Of a DNA stretch of 64,000 nucleotides, positions 24,928 to 33,965 are shown in pieces. Source of the stretch: Clostridiales bacterium (GTDB lineage: Bacteria > Bacillota_A > Clostridia > Oscillospirales > Oscillospiraceae); contig SFKX01000006.1 in assembly GCA_004553625.1 (NCBI GenBank), positions 1 to 64,000 on the forward strand, read 5' to 3'. The translations under genes and the position numbers were made by a program. Position 1 is the first letter of the stretch. Each line of letters starts with the position of its first letter. Below the pieces are notes generated by a model that searched no databases, was not told the origin of the DNA, and worked only from the letters and a program-made list of their open reading frames with translations.

Positions 24928-25191
24928 GTGATATCCAAAGAGGTAACAATAAACAATCAGGTAGGTCTTCACGCACGGCCCGCGACCTTCTTCATCCAGA
25001 AGGCCAACGAGTTCAAAAGCAGCATCTGGATCGAGAGGGATGAGCGCCGCGTCAACGCGAAGAGCCTGCTCGGCGTACTCTCGCTCGGTATCGTAAAGGG
25101 TACTGCCGTAAACATCGTGGCTGACGGTGTGGATGAAAACGAGGCTATCGCTACGCTGTCCGAGCTCATAGACTCTGATTTCTCCGAGTGA
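24928..25191 (+). CDS. ptsH: HPr family phosphocarrier protein
   Basis: 87 residues from GTG at 24928 with GGAAGGAG nine bases upstream; that start places the active-site His exactly at position 15 (GLHARPAT) and the regulatory Ser at 46 (AKSLLG), both canonical. HPr relays phosphate from enzyme I to PTS permeases, and its Ser46-phosphorylated form is the CcpA corepressor. No other PTS gene is in the window, so a purely regulatory role (Crh-like but with His15) is possible. Own promoter and terminator make it a single-gene unit. Confidence 0.93.
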   Translation: MISKEVTINNQVGLHARPATFFIQKANEFKSSIWIERDERRVNAKSLLGVLSLGIVKGTAVNIVADGVDENEAIATLSELIDSDFSE

Positions 25192-25210
25192 TCCGCGCAA
25201 CAAAGTAACT

Positions 25211-25241
25211 GCGGGGGCGTGTTCTGCACGCTCCCGCTTTT
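25211..25241 (+). terminator. Terminator after the HPr gene
   Basis: GCGGGGGCGTG (25211-25221) pairs with CACGCTCCCGC (25227-25237) with one G-T pair, followed by TTTT. Confidence 0.7.
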
Positions 25242-25268
25242 GCAGTTCAATAGAAAGGTGATCGTACC

Positions 25269-26120
25269 TTGAGCAGGAACAGGGCGATTTTTGAGATGCT
25301 CCTCTGCGCCGCGCTCTGGAGCATCGCGGGCATTTTTATAAAACTCATCCCGTGGAACTCCATCGTCATCGCGGGCATACGCAGCCTGATCGCGGGAGCG
25401 GTGATGTTCGTGTATATGCGCTATAAGCGCATAGGCTTCACGGCGGACAGGCGCAGTATGCTGGGAGGACTGGCGCTCTGCTGTACGCTGACCTGTTTTG
25501 TCGCCGCGAACAAACTGACGACCGCGGCAAACTCAATAGTTTTGCAGTTCACCGCGCCGATGTTTATTGTCGTGTTCTCGGTGCTGTTTCTAAAAAAGAA
25601 GTTCTCTCGCTCGGATATTTTTGCCGTTGTACTGACGATGCTGGGCATCTCGCTGTTTTTCTTTGACCAGCTCACGCCCGGACACCTGCTGGGCAACTGC
25701 GTGGCCATCGTGGCGGGCATGGCCTTCGCCGGCTACTATATGAGCCTGGAGGGCGCCAGCGAGAGCGAGCGCATGAGTGCGATACTCATGGCGCACGGGC
25801 TGACCTTCTGCGTGAGCATACCATTCATCGCGCTGGAGCCGCCGGAGCTCGGCGCGGCGCCGGTCATCTGCATATTTATCCTCGGCGTGGTGCAGCTCGG
25901 CATACCGTATGTGCTGCTGGGCCGTGCATCCGGCTCCTGCCCGCCGCTGGCATGCTCGCTGCTGGGCGCGGTGGAGCCCCTGCTGAATCCCGTGTGGGTG
26001 TTCATATTCGACGGCGAGGCCCCGGGCATGTGGGCGCTCATAGGCGGAGTGGTGGTCGTGGTCACGATAACGGTCTGGTGCGTGTACGGAGACCTGCGCG
26101 AAAAGGCGGAAAAGGCATGA
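25269..26120 (+). CDS. EamA/DMT family transporter
   Basis: 283 residues, ten predicted membrane helices in two EamA repeats (about 5-135 and 145-275). Typical features are ALWSIAGIFIKLIPWNSIVI and ANKLTTAANSIVLQFTAPMFI. The start is TTG at 25269 with GAAAGGTGATC upstream; the alternative ATG codons are inside the first helix. It probably exports a small metabolite or amino acid, unspecified. The last bases overlap uvrC (ATGA). Confidence 0.87.
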   Translation: MSRNRAIFEMLLCAALWSIAGIFIKLIPWNSIVIAGIRSLIAGAVMFVYMRYKRIGFTADRRSMLGGLALCCTLTCFVAANKLTTAANSIVLQFTAPMFIVVFSVLFLKKKFSRSDIFAVVLTMLGISLFFFDQLTPGHLLGNCVAIVAGMAFAGYYMSLEGASESERMSAILMAHGLTFCVSIPFIALEPPELGAAPVICIFILGVVQLGIPYVLLGRASGSCPPLACSLLGAVEPLLNPVWVFIFDGEAPGMWALIGGVVVVVTITVWCVYGDLREKAEKA

Positions 26121-27940
26121 ACGAAAAATTGCCCGAGCTGCGGGAAAAGGCCAACCGCCTCCCGCTGCTGCCCGGTGTGTATATCATGAAAGACGCGCGC
26201 GGCGAGGTCATCTACGTCGGCAAGGCCAAGGCACTCAAGAACCGGGTGTCGAGCTACTTCCGCGGCGAGCACCTGCCGAAGGTCGCCGCCATGGCCGACA
26301 AGGTGGATGACTTCGACGTCATCGTCGTGTCCAGCGAGTTCGAGGCGCTGGTGCTGGAAAACTCGCTCATAAAGCGTCACAAGCCCTATTACAACATCCT
26401 GCTTAAGGACGACAAGGGCTATCCGTATATCCGGCTGGACAGCAAAAGCGAGTACCCGCGCTTTACGCTGTCGAACAAATACCAGAAGGACGGAGCGAGA
26501 TATTTCGGCCCATTCGGCGGGCGTTCCGTTTCAAAGGACATAATAGATACGGTGTGCAAGGCGTTGCTGCTGCCGACCTGCACGCGCAAGTTCCCGCGTG
26601 ACATCGGCAAGTCGCGGCCCTGCCTGAATTACCACATGGGCGCCTGCTCGGGCTGGTGCCTGGAGGGCCGTACGCCGGAGGAATACAGGGCGGCGATGGA
26701 GCACGCGGCGCTTATACTCAGCGGCAAGACCAAGGAGCTGACGGACGAGCTGAACCAGAAGATGCTTGCCGCCTCCGAGGACTGGAAGTTTGAGCTGGCC
26801 GCGTCCTATCGGGACAGGATACGCGCCATAGAGGGCCTTGGTAAGCGTCAGCGGGTCATATCGGCTGTGTACGCGGACACGGACGCTGTGGGCTTTTACC
26901 GGGGCGCGAAGAGCTGCTTTTCGGTGCTGCACTTCGTGGACGGCGACCTGGCGGCAAAGGACTTCGAGCTCATGGACGAGCCGCTCGAGGACGACGGTGA
27001 GGCCGTGTCCGGGCTCATACGCCAGTATTACTCCCAGCGCGGGGCCTGGCCGAAGTTCATATTGCTGCCCACTGAGGCGGAGGACGCCGCGGCGCTATCG
27101 CAGCTATTCACGGAGCAGGCTGGACACAAGGTGTCGGTCGAGACACCGAAGCGCGGCGACAGGCTGAGGCTTGTCGAGAGCGCGGTGACGAATGCGCGCG
27201 AGGAGGCAGAACGCGCCGCTACCAGCGCTCAAAAAGCGCTGAAAACGCTCGAATGGCTGCAAAAGACGCTTGAACTGCCGACGTCTCCTGAACGGATAGA
27301 GGCATTCGACGTGTCGAATCTAGGTTCTGAGGGCATAGTCGCGGCGATGACCGTGTTCGTACACGGCAGGCCGCTCAAAAGGGACTACAGAAAGTTCAAG
27401 ATGAAAGAGATCGACGGCCCGGACGACTACGGCTCCATGCGCGAGGCGGTAGGGCGGAGATTTCAGCGTCTGATGGACGGGGACCTCAAGTTCTGCGAGG
27501 TGCCGGATCTGCTGCTCATAGACGGTGGCAGTGTCCACGCAGCGGCGGCGAGGGATACCCTGCGTGAGCTTGGGCTGGAGCTTCCAGTCTACGGCATGGT
27601 GAAGGACGACAAGCACCGTACCAGGGAGCTCACCTCGCCGGACGGGGCGGAGATCGGCATCAGCGGCAATCCGGCTGTGTTCGCCCTCATCGGCACGATA
27701 CAGGAGGAGACGCACAGGTTCGCGATCGAGTACCAGAGGAGTCTGAGAACGGCGAAGCTGCACTCTGCGCTCGACGACATAAAGGGCGTGGGAGAAAAGC
27801 GAAAGACGGAACTGATGAAGCATTTCGGCACGATAAAGGCGATAAAGGCGGCGAGCCTTGAGGAACTGGAAAAGGCCGTGCCGAAGAATACGGCGAAAGC
27901 CGTGTACGAGCACTATCACGGAGGAGGCCGGGACGAATGA
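26117..27940 (+). CDS. uvrC: Excinuclease ABC subunit C
   Basis: 607 residues from ATG at 26117. The GIY-YIG nuclease (PGVYIMKDARGEVIYVGKA, 3' incision), a cysteine group (CTRKFP...CLNYHMGACSGWC), UVR motif (LTDELNQKMLAASEDWKFE), RNase H-like nuclease (IEAFDVSNLGSEG...LLIDGG, 5' incision) and C-terminal helix-hairpin-helix (LDDIKGVGEKRKTELMKHFG) are in order. It makes both cuts in nucleotide excision repair with UvrB. It overlaps the transporter start-side and rsmD (four bases each). Confidence 0.97.
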   Translation: MNEKLPELREKANRLPLLPGVYIMKDARGEVIYVGKAKALKNRVSSYFRGEHLPKVAAMADKVDDFDVIVVSSEFEALVLENSLIKRHKPYYNILLKDDKGYPYIRLDSKSEYPRFTLSNKYQKDGARYFGPFGGRSVSKDIIDTVCKALLLPTCTRKFPRDIGKSRPCLNYHMGACSGWCLEGRTPEEYRAAMEHAALILSGKTKELTDELNQKMLAASEDWKFELAASYRDRIRAIEGLGKRQRVISAVYADTDAVGFYRGAKSCFSVLHFVDGDLAAKDFELMDEPLEDDGEAVSGLIRQYYSQRGAWPKFILLPTEAEDAAALSQLFTEQAGHKVSVETPKRGDRLRLVESAVTNAREEAERAATSAQKALKTLEWLQKTLELPTSPERIEAFDVSNLGSEGIVAAMTVFVHGRPLKRDYRKFKMKEIDGPDDYGSMREAVGRRFQRLMDGDLKFCEVPDLLLIDGGSVHAAAARDTLRELGLELPVYGMVKDDKHRTRELTSPDGAEIGISGNPAVFALIGTIQEETHRFAIEYQRSLRTAKLHSALDDIKGVGEKRKTELMKHFGTIKAIKAASLEELEKAVPKNTAKAVYEHYHGGGRDE

Positions 27941-28473
27941 GGGTCATAACAGGCACAGCGCGGGGGAGAAAGCTCCGCGAGCCTTCGGGCATGGATATAC
28001 GGCCGACGACGGACGTCGTGAAGGAGGCCGTTTTCAACATCATTCAGTTCGACATAGAGGGCCGGCGTGTGCTGGACCTTTTTGCCGGCACGGGACAGCT
28101 GGGAATAGAGGCGCTGTCTCGCGGCGCGGCGGAATGTGTTTTTGTGGACGAGAGCCGCGAGGCCGTCGCCATAGTCAAGGAGAACCTGGCGAAGTGCCGG
28201 TTTACCGCAAAGGTGGTGCAGGCGGATTCGATAGGCTATTTGCGCGGCGCGTGCAAGTTCGACATTATCTTCCTGGACCCGCCCTATGATTCGGACCTAC
28301 TTGACAAATCGCTCGAAATAATTCAAAATGTTGACATACTGACCGAAGGTGGTATAATCGTGTGCGAAAGCAGGCGAGAAAAGTCCATGCCCGAGCTCAA
28401 ACCGCCCTATGTCAGCGCGCTGACTCGTAATTACGGCAAGGTCAGGATAAGCGTGTATAAAAAGGAAGCGTGA
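27937..28473 (+). CDS. rsmD: 16S rRNA (guanine-966-N2)-methyltransferase
   Basis: 178 residues. The N-terminal RVITGTARGRKL, SAM-binding VLDLFAGTGQLGIEALSRGA and catalytic LDPPYDS motif identify RsmD. It modifies 16S rRNA in the small subunit head. Linked to coaD three bases downstream, as in most Firmicutes, and to uvrC by an ATGA overlap. Confidence 0.95.
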   Translation: MRVITGTARGRKLREPSGMDIRPTTDVVKEAVFNIIQFDIEGRRVLDLFAGTGQLGIEALSRGAAECVFVDESREAVAIVKENLAKCRFTAKVVQADSIGYLRGACKFDIIFLDPPYDSDLLDKSLEIIQNVDILTEGGIIVCESRREKSMPELKPPYVSALTRNYGKVRISVYKKEA

Positions 28474-28476
28474 CCA

Positions 28477-28968
28477 ATGAGCACTGCGATTTGCCCCGGC
28501 AGCTTCGACCCGATAACCCTTGGACACCTCAATATCATCAGGCGCGCATCGCGGATATTTGACCGCGTCGTAGTGCTTGTTATGTATAACAAGGCCAAGC
28601 CAAACCCCATGTTTTCGCTGGAGGAGCGCGTGGACCTCATCCTGCGCGTTGTGTCCCGGTTCGGGAATGTGGAGGTGGACACATATGACGGGCTGCTGGC
28701 GGAGTACGCGCGCCGTTACGAGGACGCGATAATCGTCAAGGGTTTGCGCGCCAGTACGGACTTCGAAAGCGAGTTCCAAATGGCACAGATAAACAAGACG
28801 ATAAATCCTTCGCTGGAGACGATGTTCCTAACCTCGAGTGAGAAATATACATTTCTCAGCTCGTCCGTCGTGCGTGAGCTTGCAAGCTACGGCGCGGACT
28901 TGTCTGAGTTTTTGCCCAGAGAGATAATCAAAGACGTACTGGCTAGAGCAGGAGCGGGAGGAAGATAA
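28477..28968 (+). CDS. coaD: Phosphopantetheine adenylyltransferase
   Basis: 163 residues, full length. The nucleotidyltransferase motif GSFDPITLGH and C-terminal KYTFLSSSVVRELASYG are conserved. It transfers AMP to 4'-phosphopantetheine, giving dephospho-CoA, the penultimate step of coenzyme A synthesis. Confidence 0.97.
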   Translation: MSTAICPGSFDPITLGHLNIIRRASRIFDRVVVLVMYNKAKPNPMFSLEERVDLILRVVSRFGNVEVDTYDGLLAEYARRYEDAIIVKGLRASTDFESEFQMAQINKTINPSLETMFLTSSEKYTFLSSSVVRELASYGADLSEFLPREIIKDVLARAGAGGR

Positions 28969-28971
28969 GTA

Positions 28972-29475
28972 ATGGATAACGAGGTCATGGATCTCATCGA
29001 GGCGCTGTATTCCATGGTATCGGAGGCATGGGGCGTACCCCTCGGCAACGACAAGTGCATAGTCGAGCGGGACAAGGTCCTCAATATGCTCGAGGATATC
29101 AAGGCGCAGCTGCCCGTAGAGCTTTCGGAGGCCAAGCGGTTGGTTTCCGCACGTGATGAGTTCATCGGCAACGCCAAGCGCGAGGCAGAGTCCATCAGGC
29201 GCGCCGCGGAAGAAAAAGCGCGGTCGATGGTCGAGGAGCAGGAGGTCGTCCGGATAGCGCGGGCCAGGAGCAGCGAACTCATGGCCACAGCCGAAAACCG
29301 GACCGCGGAGCTCCGCCGTCTTGCCAACGATTATGTTGACGATATCCTCCGCCGCACGGAGGAAACGCTGTCCACGGCCCTGGGCGAGATACGCAGCTCG
29401 CATAGCCAGTTCCGCTCCGCGGCGGGCGTGCCGGAGGCCCAGCCGGCAGCAGCACAAAGAAATAATTCCCAGTAA
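28972..29475 (+). CDS. Coiled-coil protein of unknown function
   Basis: 167 residues. A short N-terminal helical region (MDLIEALYSMVSEAWGVPLGNDKCIVERDKVL) is followed by a long charged helix (about 55-145) with repeated alanines and alternating Glu/Arg, resembling ATP-synthase b-subunit or DivIVA-type coiled coils. There is no membrane helix. Such genes directly after coaD occur in Clostridia, usually labelled ATPase by similarity only; I see no ATPase motif. The stop is followed by a strong terminator. Confidence 0.7.
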   Translation: MDNEVMDLIEALYSMVSEAWGVPLGNDKCIVERDKVLNMLEDIKAQLPVELSEAKRLVSARDEFIGNAKREAESIRRAAEEKARSMVEEQEVVRIARARSSELMATAENRTAELRRLANDYVDDILRRTEETLSTALGEIRSSHSQFRSAAGVPEAQPAAAQRNNSQ

Positions 29476-29504
29476 CATCCGATAAACACTAGATATTGAA
29501 GGTT

Positions 29505-29550
29505 TTGGCGTCCATCCGAGAGGGTGGGCGCCAAATTTTGTGTTTTTATT
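29505..29550 (+). terminator. Terminator closing the uvrC-coaD operon
   Basis: A 13-bp stem with two G-T pairs begins TTGGCG (29505-29510) and ends CGCCAA (29529-29534), followed by ATTTTGTGTTTTTATT. Confidence 0.8.
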
Positions 29551-29614
29551 CCACTAACCGCGTTTTGGGGGCGGCAAGCGGGAAAAAAGGACGCAAAAAA
29601 ATATCAAAAAGCCC

Positions 29615-29643
29615 TTGCAATTTGAGGTGCGGGAAAATATAAT
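29615..29643 (+). promoter_or_regulatory. Main promoter of the division and cell-wall cluster
   Basis: TTGCAA (29615-29620), 17-base spacer and perfect TATAAT (29638-29643) lie about 80 bases before mraZ. MraZ boxes start 13 bases after the -10, so a bound MraZ would sit on the transcription start. Confidence 0.8.
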
Positions 29644-29655
29644 ATAGTCACCTGT

Positions 29656-29685
29656 GTGGGGCAAAGTGGTGGAAAGTGTGGTATT
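29656..29685 (+). promoter_or_regulatory. MraZ box cluster
   Basis: Three direct repeats with exact 10-base period: GTGGGGCAAA, GTGGTGGAAA, GTGTGGTATT. This matches the known MraZ target, tandem GTGGG-like boxes (AAAGTGK in Mollicutes) one helical turn apart between promoter and mraZ. Confidence 0.82.
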
Positions 29686-29720
29686 ATCCCACAGTTTATG
29701 GCAGAAAGGGGCGGCCGGGC

Positions 29721-30137
29721 TTGACAGGCGAATATCAGCACTCTCTGGACAGCAAGGGCCGTCTGTTCATACCTGCAAAACTGAGGGACGAGCTTGGAGA
29801 TACGTTTTACCTGACGGTTTCGGACGAGCGTTGCCTGCGGGCATACAGCGCGGAGAGCTGGCAGGGCTTTGTGGACCGGGTTAGGGCGATGCCCTTTGTG
29901 GACCGGAAGAAAATGCGGCCGTTCTTCGCCTGCGCGGCAAAGTGCGAGCTGGACGCGCAGGGAAGGGCGCTGCTGCCCCAGGGCCTGCGCGATTTTGCCG
30001 GTCTGACGAAAAACGTCGCCGTGATAGGCTGCGACGACCATGCGGAGCTTTGGGATAGCGAGGCCTGGGCGCCGGTCCATCTGGAAGAGACCACGCCGGA
30101 ATACATCGCGGCTATGATGAAGGAGCTTAATTTCTGA
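29721..30137 (+). CDS. mraZ: Transcriptional regulator MraZ
   Basis: 138 residues from TTG at 29721, chosen because the family begins ...GEYQHSLDSKGRLFIPAKLRDEL and AAAGGGGC lies nine bases upstream; a longer frame from ATG at 29676 would start inside the MraZ boxes. The two SpoVT/AbrB-like repeats carry DSKGRLFIP and DAQGRALLP. MraZ forms octameric or dodecameric rings and represses its own operon by binding the tandem boxes upstream. It abuts rsmH. Confidence 0.94.
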   Translation: MTGEYQHSLDSKGRLFIPAKLRDELGDTFYLTVSDERCLRAYSAESWQGFVDRVRAMPFVDRKKMRPFFACAAKCELDAQGRALLPQGLRDFAGLTKNVAVIGCDDHAELWDSEAWAPVHLEETTPEYIAAMMKELNF

Positions 30138-31066
30138 TGAACGGACACATTCCGGTGCTCCTTGAAGAGTGCATAAAATACCTGAACATAAAGCCGGACG
30201 GAGTGTATGTGGACGGCACCCTGGGTATGGGCGGCCACTCTGAGGCGATATTGCAGCGGCTGACTACGGGCAGGCTCATCTCGATAGACCGGGACGAGCT
30301 GGCGATAGAGCGCGCCGGCGAACGGCTCAAGGCATATTCCGAAAGGCTGACGATAGTCCACGGCAACTTCCGGGACCTGGATGAGATCTTGGACGAGCAG
30401 GGAGTAACGGCGGTGGACGGTATGCTGTTTGACCTTGGCGTGTCCTCGCCGCAGCTGGACGAGGGCAGCCGGGGCTTTTCGTATATGCTGGAAGCGCCGC
30501 TGGACATGCGCATGGACAAGGCGGACAACATCGACGCCTGGTTCATCGTGAACCGCTGGCCGGAAGAGAAGATCATGCGGATCCTGCGCGACTACGGCGA
30601 GGAGCGCCACGCAGCCAGAATAGCAAAGGCAATCGCCGCCCGGCGCGAGGAGAAGGAGATACAGACGACGACTGAGCTCGTGGAGGTCATAAAAGCGGCA
30701 ATGCCTGCGGCGGCTCTCCGGGAAAAGCAGCACCCTGCAAAGCGGAGCTTTCAGGCGATAAGGATAGCTGTGAACGACGAGCTCGGCGCGGTAGCGGCGA
30801 TGATGGACGCGGCTCCGGACAGGCTGAAACAGGGCGGCAGGCTCTGCGTCATCAGCTTCCACTCGCTTGAGGACAGGATAGTCAAAAACGCGATACACGC
30901 GCGTGAAAACGGCTGTACCTGCCCCAGGGAAGCGCCGGTGTGTACCTGCGGCTTTGTCCAGACACTGAGAAGCGTTACGAGAAAACCCATAACAGCTGGT
31001 GGAGAGGAACTTGAGCTGAACCCGCGGTCGAGAAGCGCAAAACTTAGAGTGGCGGAGAGAGTATGA
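30137..31066 (+). CDS. rsmH: 16S rRNA (cytosine-1402-N4)-methyltransferase
   Basis: 309 residues. Motifs HIPVLLEECIKYL, DGTLGMGGHSEAIL, FDLGVSSPQLDEGSRGFSY and FHSLEDRIVK define RsmH (MraW). It methylates the ribosomal P-site region. Start ATG overlaps the last base of mraZ; its own end overlaps ftsL (ATGA). Standard second gene of the cluster. Confidence 0.97.
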   Translation: MNGHIPVLLEECIKYLNIKPDGVYVDGTLGMGGHSEAILQRLTTGRLISIDRDELAIERAGERLKAYSERLTIVHGNFRDLDEILDEQGVTAVDGMLFDLGVSSPQLDEGSRGFSYMLEAPLDMRMDKADNIDAWFIVNRWPEEKIMRILRDYGEERHAARIAKAIAARREEKEIQTTTELVEVIKAAMPAAALREKQHPAKRSFQAIRIAVNDELGAVAAMMDAAPDRLKQGGRLCVISFHSLEDRIVKNAIHARENGCTCPREAPVCTCGFVQTLRSVTRKPITAGGEELELNPRSRSAKLRVAERV

Positions 31067-31530
31067 AGCAAATCGTTTCCAACCCCAAACCGGAAGAGTA
31101 CAGCGCGGCGCGCAAGCCGGAGACCGAGCGCAGGCACTACGGGCGAGGATGGTGCATAAACGTCCTGGCGGTCCTGGGCGTGGCGGCAGCTGTAATGCTG
31201 TGCGTAGCCTCGCTGCTGGCAAAGGCCGAGCTCACCAGACTGACGGCGGAAAGAGCCGAGCGTCAGGAGAACCTGCAGGCCCTCATGGATGAGCAGTCGC
31301 GCCTCGAGGCCGAATACGAGAGCCTTTACAGCCCGGGTGTTCTGGATGACTATGCACGTTGTACGCTGGGCATGAGGCCGATACAGCAGGACCAAATAGT
31401 AATAATTGAAGCGCCGCGTAGCGACTACGCAGTCGTATATGCGGACGAGGCGGAGAGCAAGAGCCTTTCGGAGAGACTTGCCGGGGCCGTGTCCTCCGTT
31501 TCGGAATATTTCGCGCAGGCCGGGGAGTAA
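31063..31530 (+). CDS. ftsL: FtsL-like division protein
   Basis: 155 residues: a basic cytoplasmic tail, one membrane helix (about 35-55, INVLAVLGVAAAVMLCVASLLA), then a coiled coil (about 58-90, LTRLTAERAERQENLQALMDEQ) and an acidic end. Sequence identity of FtsL proteins is low; the call rests on this topology, size and place between rsmH and the PBP gene. It is expected to form a complex with DivIB/FtsQ and DivIC to activate septal synthesis. Confidence 0.85.
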   Translation: MKQIVSNPKPEEYSAARKPETERRHYGRGWCINVLAVLGVAAAVMLCVASLLAKAELTRLTAERAERQENLQALMDEQSRLEAEYESLYSPGVLDDYARCTLGMRPIQQDQIVIIEAPRSDYAVVYADEAESKSLSERLAGAVSSVSEYFAQAGE

Positions 31531-31603
31531 TATTATAGCGCGGCCCCTGCGCGAGTCCTGACGCAAACGCGCCCGCCGCAATCCAGATGCGGAGGCGAGG
31601 CGC

Positions 31604-33934
31604 ATGACGGAAGGTTCAAACGGCCGCAGACCCGGCGGCGGGCCAAATAGAATGATGCTGCGCCGCACACTGTTTTTGCTATCGGTGTGCGGCATAGCCG
31701 CGTTTATAGTGCTTGCGGCGAAGCTTTATGACATCCAGATCGTCCATCACGACGAGTACGAGGCGGCAGCGATAGCGCAGCAGGTGCGCGAGACGACGGT
31801 GAGCGCCGCGCGTGGTACGCTGTACGACCGCAATGGACGCATACTGGCCATAAGCGCGGGCGTGGACACGATCTACATAAGCCCGGCCGAGATAGAGCGC
31901 GGCCACGAGGACGCAGAGGCGATAGCCAAGGGCCTCTCGGAGATACTGGGCGTGGACTATGAGACCATCCTCAAGCGCGCGCAGAACACAAAGTCCTGGT
32001 ACGAGGTCGTAGCCCGGAAGGTGGAGCCGGAGGTCTCTGAGAAGGTGCGCGAGTTCAAGGCCGAGGGTGGTTACTCAGGGATCAAGATTGAGGCGGATAC
32101 GAAGCGCTACTATCCCAACGGCAGCCTGGCCAGCCACGTGATAGGCTTTGTGGGGCTGGAGAACAAGGGACTGGGCGGCATTGAGGCAAGGTATGACAGC
32201 TTGCTCTCCGGAAAAAACGGCTATGTTATGCGCTCGACCACGGCAGCCGGGACCGATATGCTCTATTCGAGCTACGAGGACTATGTTGACGCCGAGGACG
32301 GCCAGAGCCTTAGCTTGACGATAGACAGCACGATACAGTATTATATTGAAAAGCACCTGGCCCAGGCGGTCGCGGACTATGACATACAAAACGGCGCGGC
32401 GGCGATATGTATGGAGGTTGACACGGGTGCTATACTATCTATGGCGTCACTTGGTAATTTCGACCTCAACGATTACCAGACAATAAGCGCGGAGGCGGAG
32501 GCCGAGATACGCGCGGCGGCGCAGTCGGACGAGGAATACAATGAGCTGTATTCCCTGGCCCAGCAGCTGCAGTGGCGCAACAAGGCGATATCCGATACAT
32601 ACGAGCCGGGTTCGACTTTCAAGATAATAACTCTGGCCATGGCGCTCGAGGAGGGCGTGGTGAGCGAGAACTCCAGTTTCTACTGCGGCGGCAGCATGAA
32701 CGTTTTGGGCCGCGGAAGTCCGCTCAAGTGCTGGAAATACGGCGGCCACGGCTCGCAGAGTCTGACCCAGGCGGTGCAGCACTCCTGCAACGTCGCCTTT
32801 GTGAACATCGGCCAGCTCGTGGGCGAGGAGAAGTTTTACGAGTACGCGGAGGGCTTCGGTTTCATCGACAGGACGCAGGATACCTCGCAGCAGCTCACTG
32901 CCAAGACGGGTATAGACCTCGGCGGCGAGAGCGGCAGCATCTGGTGGAGCGAGGACGTTTTCTGCAACCCGGAGAATCTCTCCCAGCTTGCGGCGGCGTC
33001 TTTCGGGCAGACTTTCAACATCACGCCAATACAGCTCATCACGGCGGTATCGGCCTGCGTTAACGGGGGGCGCCTCATGAAGCCCTACCTTGTGCAGAGC
33101 GTGGAGGACTCTGAGGGGAATATCGTGTCCCAGACCGAGCCCGAGCTGGTGCGCCAGGTGATAAGCGAGGAGACCAGCGCCACGGTGCGGAATATCCTCG
33201 AGCAGGTCGTTGGGGACCAGAAAGAGGGTACCGGCCACAACGCCTACGTGGCGGGCTATCGCATCGGCGGCAAGACTGGCACCTCCACCAAGACCACAGA
33301 GGAGATCGCGGGCAACAAAGAGTATATCGTCTCCTTCATCGGCTTTGCCCCGGCGGACGACCCGGAAATAGCAATACTCGTGCTGCTCGACGACCCCAGC
33401 TCAGAATCCGGCATCTACATTTCCGGCGGTCAGATGGCCGCGCCTGTGGTGGGGAAGATGATGGCGGATATTCTGCCCTATCTGGGCTACGAGCCGGAGT
33501 ATACGGATGCGGAGCTCGAAAATATAGACCGTCCCGTTCCGGAAGTCGCCGGTATGAGCCTGGCTGAAGCTCAGCGTGCTCTGACGGAGAGCGGCTTCAA
33601 GTCCCGGATAATCGGCGAGGGCGATACTGTTACCGACCAGCTGCCCAGGTCTGGCGTAGTGATAGCCTCCGGCAGCGAGGTCCTGCTGTACGCGGGTCAG
33701 AGTCCTGCCCCCACGCAGGAGACCATGCCGGATGTACGCGGCCTGAGTTATGCAGAAGCTGTGGAACGGCTGGGAGATATCGGCGTCTACCTGAGCTCCG
33801 GCAACAGCTCGACAGACGCGGCAAACCTTATCGTCTCCGGGCAGAGCATAGCCCCCGGCACAGCCGTCGAACACGGCACGGTCGTGGACGTGACGCTCTA
33901 TCTGAACGACACATCAATGCTTGGAATATACTGA
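31604..33934 (+). CDS. Septal class B penicillin-binding protein with PASTA domains (FtsI/SpoVD type)
   Basis: 776 residues. Membrane helix (about 24-46), PBP dimerisation domain (about 60-250), transpeptidase with the active serine in EPGSTFKI, SCN and KTGTSTK motifs, and two C-terminal PASTA domains (about 645-700 and 707-772). It cross-links peptidoglycan at the septum; in spore formers a homologue (SpoVD) makes spore cortex. With only one such gene here it may be the vegetative FtsI or SpoVD. GCGGAGG precedes ATG. Confidence 0.93.
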   Translation: MTEGSNGRRPGGGPNRMMLRRTLFLLSVCGIAAFIVLAAKLYDIQIVHHDEYEAAAIAQQVRETTVSAARGTLYDRNGRILAISAGVDTIYISPAEIERGHEDAEAIAKGLSEILGVDYETILKRAQNTKSWYEVVARKVEPEVSEKVREFKAEGGYSGIKIEADTKRYYPNGSLASHVIGFVGLENKGLGGIEARYDSLLSGKNGYVMRSTTAAGTDMLYSSYEDYVDAEDGQSLSLTIDSTIQYYIEKHLAQAVADYDIQNGAAAICMEVDTGAILSMASLGNFDLNDYQTISAEAEAEIRAAAQSDEEYNELYSLAQQLQWRNKAISDTYEPGSTFKIITLAMALEEGVVSENSSFYCGGSMNVLGRGSPLKCWKYGGHGSQSLTQAVQHSCNVAFVNIGQLVGEEKFYEYAEGFGFIDRTQDTSQQLTAKTGIDLGGESGSIWWSEDVFCNPENLSQLAAASFGQTFNITPIQLITAVSACVNGGRLMKPYLVQSVEDSEGNIVSQTEPELVRQVISEETSATVRNILEQVVGDQKEGTGHNAYVAGYRIGGKTGTSTKTTEEIAGNKEYIVSFIGFAPADDPEIAILVLLDDPSSESGIYISGGQMAAPVVGKMMADILPYLGYEPEYTDAELENIDRPVPEVAGMSLAEAQRALTESGFKSRIIGEGDTVTDQLPRSGVVIASGSEVLLYAGQSPAPTQETMPDVRGLSYAEAVERLGDIGVYLSSGNSSTDAANLIVSGQSIAPGTAVEHGTVVDVTLYLNDTSMLGIY

Positions 33935-33965
33935 TACACTGAGAAAGACGGGAGGCGTCTTATCA

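Noticed and set aside
29676..29720. Longer mraZ start at ATG 29676
   Set aside because: It would place codons inside the MraZ boxes and lacks a ribosome site; the TTG at 29721 matches the family N-terminus.
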